A stretch of 6,938 nucleotides of DNA from Spirochaetae bacterium HGW-Spirochaetae-9 (GTDB taxonomy: Bacteria > Spirochaetota > Spirochaetia > Treponematales > Rectinemataceae). Both the position numbers and the translations under genes were made by a program. Of this stretch, positions 1-6,142 are shown in pieces; positions within the stretch are counted from its first letter, which is position 1, and each line of letters opens with the position of its first letter. Location of the stretch: NCBI GenBank assembly GCA_002839205.1, contig PGXP01000091.1, positions 1 through 6,938 on the forward strand. Direction: 5' to 3'. The notes below the pieces were generated by a model, which saw only the letters and a program-made list of their open reading frames with translations, was not told where the DNA came from and did not search any database.

Positions 1-901
1 AATCCCCGGAGGCCCGCCTGAACCAGGAGATGGCTTTGCCCGAAGTGGAGATGACGCCGGAAATATTGAGATAGGGTTCGATGACATGGGGCATGAGGAG
101 GAGGCGGGAGTCGTCGGGAAAACTGCCATCGTGGCAGAGGTTTATGCCCTCTGAGGTGCCGGCCCTGTCGCAGGCGCGGCCAGGCCTTGTGGTGGCGGTG
201 CCGATGAGAGAGACGACAAAGTCGGGGCCACCGGATACGACGGGTATGCCTTCGGGCAGACCGTAGGCAACAGCCGAGGAGCGCGTCAACGTTCCAACGA
301 TTTCCCCCAGTTTAATGAAGGGCGGAAACTTTGCCTCATCCAAGCCGAGGGCTCGCAGGGAGCCGGCATCCCAGATGATGGGCTGGAAACCTTCGGCGGG
401 CAGAAAACTGCGCCATTCGCCCGTCAGGCGGCCGCAGAGAAATTCAGGGCAGGAGGAAAAGTGAGCGGTTCTTTCGTAGATATCGGGCCTGTGCCGCTTG
501 AACCAGAGTGCCTTGGGAAGATTGTAGGTGGGATCGAGAAAGCGCCCTGCGGCCTGGCCTGCCAGGATGGCTTCATCCACCGCGCGGCGATCCATCCAGG
601 TGACGGCGGGGGCGAGGGCTTTGCCTTCGGCATCGACGGGCACAAGGGTGGGTCCATTCCCTGAAACGACAACGCATTCCACTGCCCCGGCGTTCTGGGC
701 ACCGGTCCCGGCAGCTGCGGCGAGGGCTGGTACCAGAGCGGCAAAGGCCTCGATCCATGCACCAGCCAAAACCTCATGCGCGACGGGGTCAGGCGAGGCC
801 AGAGTCTCAATGGACCTTGAATCCAAGGCAAGACAGGCGCCTGCCCTGTCGAAGAGGCCGGCCTTGACCGAGCTCGTGCCAATATCGACCGCGAGAATCA
901 T
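1..901 (-). CDS. FGGY-family carbohydrate kinase (xylulokinase-like), 3' end cut by window edge
   Basis: I translated this frame by hand; it is open for 300 codons from the ATG at 901-899 to the left edge, so the C-terminal part is missing (FGGY kinases are usually about 480-520 residues). It is expected to be a cytoplasmic enzyme that transfers phosphate from ATP to a sugar or polyol hydroxyl. Visible signs are the N-terminal phosphate-binding motif DIGTSSVK (residues 6-13), a TWMDRRA sugar-side motif (101-107), GGPDF (224-228), where Asp227 matches the usual catalytic aspartate, and GTSEG (248-252), matching the GTS phosphate loop that opens the C-terminal domain. The ATG overlaps the TGA of the upstream dehydrogenase (ATGA, 901-898), so the two are probably translationally coupled; a weak GGAG lies 11 nt upstream. 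Family assignment is firm. The substrate is not: xylulose, ribulose, another ketose or a polyol all fit. Confidence 0.92.
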   Translation of the reverse strand, partial: MILAVDIGTSSVKAGLFDRAGACLALDSRSIETLASPDPVAHEVLAGAWIEAFAALVPALAAAAGTGAQNAGAVECVVVSGNGPTLVPVDAEGKALAPAVTWMDRRAVDEAILAGQAAGRFLDPTYNLPKALWFKRHRPDIYERTAHFSSCPEFLCGRLTGEWRSFLPAEGFQPIIWDAGSLRALGLDEAKFPPFIKLGEIVGTLTRSSAVAYGLPEGIPVVSGGPDFVVSLIGTATTRPGRACDRAGTSEGINLCHDGSFPDDSRLLLMPHVIEPYLNISGVISTSGKAISWFRRASGD

Positions 902-1923
902 GGGGCTTCGTGCTCCAGAAGAACGCGGAAGGCCGTCCTGGAAAGGGCCATCCTGAATCCCTCGTCGATGGTGGAGAAAGAGGTGACTGCGCTCACAAGG
1001 GGCTTCACGTCGACCTTCCCAAAGGCGAGAAGGCGCACGGCCTGGAGGAAGTCCTCTTCGAGCCGGCCCTCCGTGCCCGTTATCAGGAGTTCCTGCCTGT
1101 GGATGGCGTTGGCGTCCACGGGAATGGACATCTTGTCCTCATACGCGGTGTAGATGTTGAGTCTGGCCGCCTTGGCCAGAGATTCTATGGCGCTCGAGAA
1201 GGCGACGGGGGCCGGGCTCGTGACGACGCAGGAAGAGTAACCGAGACCCCCGGTGATCTCCTTCGCAAACTTTGGCAGTTCAACGACGGTAGGATCCACC
1301 ACGAAATCGGCACCGAGGGCCTTGGCCGTCTCTCGGCGGGCTGGATCGGGATCGCTCACCGTCGTTCGGAGTCCCATGCACCGTGCCACGAGGAGGTGCA
1401 GCATGCCCATGGCGCCTGCCCCGACGATGAGGAGATCCTCTGTCATCGCGACCTTGAGCCGTTTGAGCGAATGGATGCAGCATGCCAAGGGTTCGGCAAA
1501 GGCAGCTTCCCTGTAGGAAAGGCTGTCGGGCAGGGGGTGGACCTGTGAAGGACGTACCGCAATATATTCTGCAAAACCGCCGAGTACGCGCTGGCCCTTC
1601 TTGAAACGGTTGGCGCAGAGGTTCGACTTGCCGATCCGGCAGTAATAACATTCTCCGCAGCGCAGGACGAGATCGAGGGCGACTTTTGCTCCCACGCGGA
1701 AATCGCCTACGACTGCTGGACCCACAGCGATGATCTCGCCCGAAGCCTCGTGCCCGGGGATGACAGGCAGGGGCATCTTCATAGCCCCCGTATACAGGCG
1801 CTGTTCCAGCGTGCAAATGCCGCAGGCCTTGAGTTTGACGAGGATTTCGCTGTCTGAGGGAAGAGGATCCGGCAACTGCCGTATCTCAAAGGTTCCGGGG
1901 GCTGTCAACATCGCCGCTTTCAT
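898..1923 (-). CDS. Zinc-dependent medium-chain alcohol/polyol dehydrogenase (MDR family)
   Basis: This 341-residue protein has the normal length of a sorbitol/threonine-dehydrogenase-type MDR enzyme, which oxidises a secondary alcohol with NAD(P) in the cytoplasm. Catalytic zinc ligands appear as Cys34 (ACGIC), His58-Glu59 (GHE) and Glu144 (FAEPLAC). Structural zinc ligands are Cys89, Cys92, Cys95 and Cys103, in the usual C-x2-C-x2-C-x7-C spacing. The Rossmann motif is VGAGAMG (167-173), and Asp191 near the end of the second strand suggests NAD over NADP. The region after Cys34 reads GICTLEQ instead of the more common GSDxH, seen in some uncharacterised subfamilies. The ATG overlaps the regulator's TGA and has a strong AGGAGG 4 nt upstream; its own TGA overlaps the kinase ATG. 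With the kinase next door, oxidation of a polyol or sugar before phosphorylation is a reasonable inference. The exact substrate is unknown. Confidence 0.93.
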   Translation of the reverse strand: MKAAMLTAPGTFEIRQLPDPLPSDSEILVKLKACGICTLEQRLYTGAMKMPLPVIPGHEASGEIIAVGPAVVGDFRVGAKVALDLVLRCGECYYCRIGKSNLCANRFKKGQRVLGGFAEYIAVRPSQVHPLPDSLSYREAAFAEPLACCIHSLKRLKVAMTEDLLIVGAGAMGMLHLLVARCMGLRTTVSDPDPARRETAKALGADFVVDPTVVELPKFAKEITGGLGYSSCVVTSPAPVAFSSAIESLAKAARLNIYTAYEDKMSIPVDANAIHRQELLITGTEGRLEEDFLQAVRLLAFGKVDVKPLVSAVTSFSTIDEGFRMALSRTAFRVLLEHEAP

Positions 1924-2423
1924 TCTTCCTCCTCGGGCTTGGGCTCATCGATCTTCATCTCGCACCATTCGCCAAAATCGCAGGTCCCGCACTGTCTGCC
2001 AGGGCATTCAAAAAAATCCTTCACGGTCTCCAGCTGGCGCACATGCCAACGAAGATCTTTCAGCGTAGCCTCGGCTTCCCGAAGTATGAGTTCCTCGGCA
2101 TCCATCCTTTCCTTATATTTGTTGATGAGAAGACGCCTGCAAGCCTCTCCCGAACGGTCGCTGGCCGCAAGGACGAAGAATTCCTTGATTTCGCCGAGGC
2201 TGAGCCCGTAGGATTTCAGCTGGGCGATACGCTTCAGATACACAAGGTTTTTTTCGGGATAGCGCCGATGCAAACCTTCCATACGGTCGCTCGACTTGAG
2301 GAGACCAAGTTCCTCATAATACCGCACCGTCCTAACGGTGAGGCCGAACATCGAGGCGAGTTCTCCTATCTTGTAGTTTCCATCGTTATTCTTCATGATG
2401 AGCAGCGAATCCCTCTTGCGCAT
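1920..2423 (-). CDS. MerR-family transcriptional regulator with C-terminal cysteine cluster
   Basis: The protein is 167 residues from the first ATG. Residues 17-55 form the MerR winged-helix DNA-binding domain: YKIGELASMFGL, then TVRTVRYYEELGLL, and RRY at 53-55. A long helix at about 101-137 should be the dimerising coiled coil. The C-terminal end carries Cys140, Cys145, Cys148 and Cys154 (C-x4-C-x2-C-x5-C), followed by an acidic tail. MerR proteins usually bind a dyad in the promoter spacer and twist the DNA on sensing an effector; here the divergent region 2424-2509 is the obvious target. The start is uncertain. The ATG at 2423 has no Shine-Dalgarno sequence, whereas an internal ATG at 2396 (residue 10) has AAGAGGG about 14 nt upstream and would give 158 residues. 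The gene overlaps the dehydrogenase by ATGA and is probably its cotranscribed, self-regulating first gene. The effector is unknown. Confidence 0.92.
   Translation of the reverse strand: MRKRDSLLIMKNNDGNYKIGELASMFGLTVRTVRYYEELGLLKSSDRMEGLHRRYPEKNLVYLKRIAQLKSYGLSLGEIKEFFVLAASDRSGEACRRLLINKYKERMDAEELILREAEATLKDLRWHVRQLETVKDFFECPGRQCGTCDFGEWCEMKIDEPKPEEEE
1928..1933 (-). promoter_or_regulatory. Ribosome binding site of the dehydrogenase, inside the regulator gene
   Basis: Read on the minus strand, AGGAGG lies 4 nt before the dehydrogenase ATG at 1923. It is formed by the codons for the last glutamates of the MerR protein (GAG GAG GAA GAA TGA), so the regulator's acidic tail doubles as the translation signal for the next gene. 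Confidence 0.75.
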
Positions 2424-2441
2424 TTGCAGCGCTATGGTAGA

Positions 2442-2496
2442 ATAAATCTTACATGCGATATATTCTTACGTCAAGTATGAATCGATGTAGATTTAT
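2442..2496. repeat. Imperfect inverted repeat in the divergent regulatory region
   Basis: The left arm ATAAATCTTACAT (2442-2454) and right arm ATGTAGATTTAT (2485-2496) are reverse complements except for one extra T in the left arm, with 30 bp between them. The left arm covers the predicted -10 box of the leftward promoter; the right arm ends just before the ribosome binding site of the binding-protein gene. A shorter dyad, TCGAT-N8-ATCGA (2482-2499), is nested at the right end. The position suits a pair of regulator-binding sites, but MerR operators are usually compact dyads inside a promoter spacer, so the link to the MerR protein is inference. Confidence 0.45.
2446..2474 (-). promoter_or_regulatory. 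Predicted sigma-70 promoter of the regulator-dehydrogenase-kinase operon
   Basis: On the minus strand, TTGACG (2474-2469) and TAAGAT (2451-2446) are separated by exactly 17 bp. They match the -35 consensus at 5 of 6 positions and the -10 at 4 of 6. Transcription would begin near 2438-2440, 15 nt before the first possible regulator ATG and about 42 nt before the second. The 17-bp spacer is normal, not the 19-20 bp of MerR-activated promoters, which suits basal expression and possible repression of this operon by its own product. This is a prediction from sequence alone. Confidence 0.6.
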
Positions 2497-2498
2497 CG

Positions 2499-2505
2499 AA
2501 GGAGG
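2499..2505 (+). promoter_or_regulatory. Ribosome binding site that fixes the binding-protein start
   Basis: AAGGAGG ends 4 nt before the ATG at 2510. It favours that start over the in-frame ATG at 2453, which would place 19 residues (with a Cys and several polar residues) ahead of an otherwise normal signal peptide. Confidence 0.85.
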
Positions 2506-2509
2506 AACC

Positions 2510-3514
2510 ATGAAAAGAGCTCTTCTCCTGAGCATCGCCATTGCGGCCCTCGTCTTTCCGCTTTTCGCCAAGCCCATAAAGGTTGCCGTTTTCATCCCCG
2601 GGGTCCGCGCCGGCAGCCCCATCTATGACAACATGGCAAAGGGTGTAGAAAAGCTGGTAGCCCAAACGCAGGGAGCCTCGATCAAGGTCTACGAGGCGGG
2701 CTTCAACCAGGCCGAATGGGAGGAAAAACTCACAAGTCTTGTCGCCACGGGCGAGTATGACTACCTGGTAACCTCCAATCCTTCGCTGCCCGATCTCATC
2801 AATAAAATCTCCCCCGCCTTTCCAAAACAGAAATTCATCTGTGTGGACGGACAGATGGCGGGAAATCCCAACCTCTACACAGTGCTCTATAACCAGCTCG
2901 AGCAGGGCTACGTGACAGGCTACCTGGCTGGTCTCGTCTCGTTGAGCAACCTGCCGGGCGCCAACCCCGACAAGAAGGTAGGCTTGATCATGGGTCAGCA
3001 CTACCCCGTGATGGACAAGATCATCGCTCCCGGCTTCGAGCAGGGACTGAAAGCCGCTGATCCAGCCTTCCAGCTGGATGCCCGCGTCGTAGGCAACTGG
3101 TTTGATGCCACAAAGGCCGCCGAACTGGCGAAAAGCATGATAGCCTCGGGCGTTGACGTCATACTTCCCATCTGCGGTTCGGCCAGCCAGGGAGCCCTCA
3201 AGGCCGCCCAGGACGCAGGCAAGTACCTCGTGTTCTTCGACGGCGACGAGTATGCCCGTGCACCGAAGAGCATTCTCGGTTGCGCCGTACTCCATCAGGA
3301 GGAACTGACGTACAAGACGCTCAAGGCTGCCTTCGACGGCACCCTTCCCTTCGGCAAGGCTGAAGTCGTGGGCATGGCCGATGGCTATATCGAGTTCCTG
3401 AACAAGAGCCCATCCTATCTGGAGGGTGTGCCGGCGGCTGTTCGGACCAAGGTGGACGGGGTGATAGCCCAGATCAAATCGGGCAAGCTCCAGTTCAAGG
3501 TTCCCACGCTCTGA
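2510..3514 (+). CDS. BMP/PnrA-like periplasmic solute-binding protein of an ABC importer
   Basis: With the ATG at 2510 the protein has 334 residues, the usual length for the basic membrane protein (BMP, PnrA-like) family. It starts with a Sec signal peptide: MKRA, a hydrophobic run at 5-19, and likely cleavage after LFA at residue 20. There is no lipobox cysteine, so it should be a soluble periplasmic protein, not a lipoprotein. The mature part has the two-lobed layout of the family: strand KVAVFIPG (24-31), YDYLVTSNPS (83-92), KFICVD (108-113), the hinge segment LEQGYVTGYLAGLVS (130-144), KVGLIMG (156-162), GVDVILPICG (214-223) and YLVFFDGDE (239-247). Asp244 matches a ligand-binding aspartate seen in PnrA proteins. 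The usual N-terminal DDKSFN-type motif is replaced by GVRAGSPIYDN (31-41). Family members bind nucleosides, and a relative binds riboflavin; the ligand here is not known. It opens the importer operon; no terminator is visible in the 26 nt before the ATPase gene. Confidence 0.93.
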   Translation: MKRALLLSIAIAALVFPLFAKPIKVAVFIPGVRAGSPIYDNMAKGVEKLVAQTQGASIKVYEAGFNQAEWEEKLTSLVATGEYDYLVTSNPSLPDLINKISPAFPKQKFICVDGQMAGNPNLYTVLYNQLEQGYVTGYLAGLVSLSNLPGANPDKKVGLIMGQHYPVMDKIIAPGFEQGLKAADPAFQLDARVVGNWFDATKAAELAKSMIASGVDVILPICGSASQGALKAAQDAGKYLVFFDGDEYARAPKSILGCAVLHQEELTYKTLKAAFDGTLPFGKAEVVGMADGYIEFLNKSPSYLEGVPAAVRTKVDGVIAQIKSGKLQFKVPTL

Positions 3515-3540
3515 GAAAAAGGCGAAGGTAAAAGCGATCG

Positions 3541-5085
3541 ATGGACGCTCTCACGATGGAAGGCATCTCGAAGTACTACCCCGAGAGCGACACCCTGGCC
3601 AATGATGGAGCCTGGCTTAGCGTGGCATCGGGCGAGATTCACGCCCTCGTCGGAGAAAACGGGGCCGGCAAGACAACCCTCATGAAGGTTCTCTACGGCC
3701 TCGAAAAATCCGATGAGGGGAAGATCCTCCTCGATGGAGCCGAGGTTCGGATCGCCAGCCCCCTGGACGCAGGGAGGCTGGGTATTGGCATGGTGCACCA
3801 ACACTTCATGATTGTGGATGATTTTACCGTCGCGGAGAATGTTGTCCTTGGCGCCGAACCGAGAAAGGCAGGCCTTTTCTACGACAGGCGCAAAGCCGTC
3901 CGTTCCGTGAGCGCGACAATGGAACGCCACGGTTTTTCCCTTGATCCGACCTGCATGGCTTCTTCCTTGAGCGTCGGAGAGCGCCAGCAGCTCGAAATAG
4001 TCAAGCTCCTCCACAGGGAAGCGCGCTTTCTCATCCTGGACGAGCCTACGGCCGTGCTCACCGAACAGGAAGTAAAAACACTTTTCGGAACCCTGCGTTC
4101 CCTGCGCGCTTCAGGACACACGATCGTGCTGATCACCCACAAGGTGAAGGAAGTGAAGGAGATTTCGGACTCCGTCACCGTTATGCGTTCAGGCTGCACC
4201 GTGGACAGGTTCAGAACCGCCGACATCGACGAATACAGCCTATCCTGCCACATCATGGGCAACGCCAGTTGTCCTCTTTTCACCAGAACCCCTTCGCGGG
4301 CTTTCAGCCCCAAACCTGTCCTTGAAATCGAGAATGTATGCCTTTCATCAAGCGCCGGCGAAGCCAGACAGCTCGACGGTGTGAGCCTCAACCTTCGCCC
4401 GGGCGAGGTGCTGGGTGTTTGTGGGGTTTCGGGCAACGGGGTCGGCGAGCTTGAAGATGTACTGGGAGGATTCAGGCGACCCGATTCTGGCAAGATTTCC
4501 CTCAAGGGAAGGCCCCTGCCCAAGCGAAGGCTTCCCGCTCGCTCCGGCTACGGTCTGGGATATGTGCCCGCCGACAGGATACGGCGAGGAGCCAACATAG
4601 GGCTCTCGATGACGGAGAACTATATTGCTCTCGACAGGCCACACTACTTCCCGCAAGGCTTTCTAGATGCGGCATCGGCTATCAGGGCAACAGGGACTGC
4701 AATCGGAGATTTCTTCATCAAAGGCCGTCCCGAACAGCTCGCAGGCGAATTGTCCGGCGGAAACATACAGAAGCTCATTCTCGCCCGAGAGCTTGCATCG
4801 CCCCTGCCTCCTCTCATGGTTTTTTCGGAACCCACCTGGGGCCTGGACATCAGCTCAACGGAATTCGTCTACGAAAAAATCCTGGAAGCGAGAGACGCAG
4901 GTTCGGGTATCCTTCTCCTTTCATCCAACCTGGACGAGATACTGGAGCTCTCCGACAGGATTTCGGTGATGTACAGGGGCAGGATCGTCTGCGATCTGCC
5001 AAACGATGGCAGCCTGACAAAAGAAAAGCTGGGCGAATACATGCTTGGCCTGTCGGACGACAGGGCGGTAGCCTATGGCGGATAA
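3541..5085 (+). CDS. ABC importer ATPase, two fused nucleotide-binding domains (NupO/YufO-like)
   Basis: This 514-residue cytoplasmic ATPase powers the importer. Domain 1 (about 1-245) is canonical: Walker A GENGAGKTT (38-46), Q-loop MVHQHF (84-89), signature LSVGERQQ (143-150), Walker B LILDEPT (164-170) and switch histidine ITH (198-200). Domain 2 (about 258-505) is degenerate: its P-loop reads GVSGNGVGE (295-303) with valine where the lysine should be, the signature is LSGGNIQK (404-411), Walker B is MVFSEPTWGLD (426-436), and the switch histidine is replaced by asparagine (SSNLDE, 461-466). A weak second P-loop is typical of BMP and sugar importer ATPases of this length, so this is family character and not decay. 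A GAAGG 12 nt upstream is a poor ribosome binding site; another ATG at 3556 is possible but no better. The gene overlaps the first permease by 11 nt. Confidence 0.95.
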   Translation: MDALTMEGISKYYPESDTLANDGAWLSVASGEIHALVGENGAGKTTLMKVLYGLEKSDEGKILLDGAEVRIASPLDAGRLGIGMVHQHFMIVDDFTVAENVVLGAEPRKAGLFYDRRKAVRSVSATMERHGFSLDPTCMASSLSVGERQQLEIVKLLHREARFLILDEPTAVLTEQEVKTLFGTLRSLRASGHTIVLITHKVKEVKEISDSVTVMRSGCTVDRFRTADIDEYSLSCHIMGNASCPLFTRTPSRAFSPKPVLEIENVCLSSSAGEARQLDGVSLNLRPGEVLGVCGVSGNGVGELEDVLGGFRRPDSGKISLKGRPLPKRRLPARSGYGLGYVPADRIRRGANIGLSMTENYIALDRPHYFPQGFLDAASAIRATGTAIGDFFIKGRPEQLAGELSGGNIQKLILARELASPLPPLMVFSEPTWGLDISSTEFVYEKILEARDAGSGILLLSSNLDEILELSDRISVMYRGRIVCDLPNDGSLTKEKLGEYMLGLSDDRAVAYGG

Positions 5086-6142
5086 CGTTCGGATCCGCAG
5101 AGCTGATGGTCGACTGACAGGGCTCCTCATCACGTTGGCCGCTTCCTTCGCCGCGGCCATCATTCTACTTCTCGTCTTCGCCGAAGACTTCCCCTCGGCG
5201 CTCAGGCTGTTTTTCTTGAGCCCCTTCGGCAACAAGTACGCCTTCGGCAACATGCTCGCTTTTACTTTACCCCTGATGCTTGCTGGATTGGGGGTGAGTG
5301 TCGCCTTTTCGTCGCGCAACTTCAATCTGGGAGGGGAAGGACAGGTATATGCGGGAGGCCTTGTCGCCGTCCTCGTCTGCCTTGCTTTCCCAGGTAATTC
5401 CCAGACAGGCTCGCCATTCGGCATGCAGCTGGCGGCTATGCTCGCAGCGGCGACGATGGGCGCTCTCATCGGATCGCTTTCCGGATTTTTCAAACGCTTC
5501 CTCGATGTCGATGAGCTGATCTCTTCCTTTCTGATATCGGCCATTGTCGTCCTCGTCGTGGACTATCTCATCACGGGCCCTTTCCAGGATGTATCGAGCA
5601 ATTTTCAGACGACTCTCGCCATAGATCCCCGCCTGCGCTTCCCTCGCATTCTCCCCCCCTCATCTCTCAGCACAGGCATATTCCTTGGCCTGCTAGTCTC
5701 CCTCATCACGAAGTTCGTCTTCGACAGGACCAGGTTCGGTTACGAACTGCGCGTCTATGGACTGGGTGGGGAATTTGCAAAGTACTCCGGCATAGATACG
5801 GGCCTTTACACTCTCCTGCCGATGGGGCTATCGGGGGCGCTGCATGGGCTGGCTGGAGCCGCAATGATCCTGGGCTCTCAATACAAGGCAATGCGGGGCT
5901 TTTCCTCAGGCGTCGGCTGGAGTGCCATCTCGGTAGCTCTTATAGCGCATAACGATCCCCTCGCCGTGATTCCCTCGGCCTTTTTTCTCGCCTATCTGGA
6001 AGCGGGTGCCAAAGGAGTCATGATAGGCTCCAATGTCACCTCCGAAATTGTCTCTATCGTACAAGCCGTAATTTTCTTCCTGATCACGGCACGATTTGCC
6101 ACGAAGTCCAGGGCAAGAATTAAGAAGAGGACAAGGCCATGA
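5075..6142 (+). CDS. ABC importer permease 1 (NupP/YufP-like, BPD_transp_2 family)
   Basis: This is a 355-residue inner-membrane protein with about nine hydrophobic segments, roughly at 14-36, 58-79, 87-106, 117-138, 148-168, 198-215, 245-268, 281-308 and 322-342. The motif FNLGGEGQ (83-90) is characteristic of the larger permease of BMP-type importers. The cytoplasmic segment RTRFGYELRVYGL (218-230) followed by KYSGI (236-240) is the ATPase-coupling loop of this family. The C-terminus is basic (SRARIKKRTRP), as expected for a cytoplasmic tail. Its ATG lies inside the end of the ATPase gene, and its TGA overlaps the start of the second permease, so translation of all three is probably coupled. 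It should form a heterodimeric channel with the next gene product. The transported substrate cannot be told from the sequence. Confidence 0.94.
   Translation: MADNVRIRRADGRLTGLLITLAASFAAAIILLLVFAEDFPSALRLFFLSPFGNKYAFGNMLAFTLPLMLAGLGVSVAFSSRNFNLGGEGQVYAGGLVAVLVCLAFPGNSQTGSPFGMQLAAMLAAATMGALIGSLSGFFKRFLDVDELISSFLISAIVVLVVDYLITGPFQDVSSNFQTTLAIDPRLRFPRILPPSSLSTGIFLGLLVSLITKFVFDRTRFGYELRVYGLGGEFAKYSGIDTGLYTLLPMGLSGALHGLAGAAMILGSQYKAMRGFSSGVGWSAISVALIAHNDPLAVIPSAFFLAYLEAGAKGVMIGSNVTSEIVSIVQAVIFFLITARFATKSRARIKKRTRP

Larger units (their letters stand above)
2424..2509. other. Divergent intergenic control region
   Basis: This 86-bp stretch between the two operons is visibly more AT-rich than the flanking genes and must carry the control elements for both. 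The leftward promoter is clear. The rightward promoter is not. TATATT (2459-2464) is a good -10 match lying inside the leftward promoter's spacer, but it has no recognisable -35 at 16-20 bp. That would suit an activator-dependent promoter overlapping and competing with the leftward one. A direct repeat TCTTAC occurs at 2447-2452 and 2464-2469, 17 bp apart. Confidence 0.6.

Noticed and set aside
424..882. Open frame of 152 codons on the minus strand
   Set aside because: It is a shadow of the FGGY kinase frame, which is open across the whole region and carries the family motifs.
910..1548. Open frame of 212 codons on the plus strand
   Set aside because: It lies wholly antisense to the well-supported dehydrogenase gene, has no recognisable motif, and reflects the high GC content at third positions.
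2424..2454. TTGCAG and TTACAT with a 19-bp spacer, as a MerR-type rightward promoter
   Set aside because: The 19-bp spacing is attractive for a MerR target, but the -10 matches only 3 of 6 positions and the leader would be long. Too weak to call as a feature.
2453..2509. Upstream ATG at 2453 as start of the binding protein
   Set aside because: It lacks a Shine-Dalgarno sequence and would put 19 polar residues before the signal peptide, whereas the ATG at 2510 has AAGGAGG at good spacing.
2471..3295. Open frame of 274 codons on the minus strand
   Set aside because: It is antisense to the binding-protein gene, shows no family motif, and would cover the divergent promoter region and the clear ribosome binding site at 2499.
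3515..3540. Possible terminator or attenuator hairpin between the binding protein and the ATPase
   Set aside because: No stem longer than the CGATCG palindrome and no U-tract after a stem were seen, so read-through is the simpler reading.
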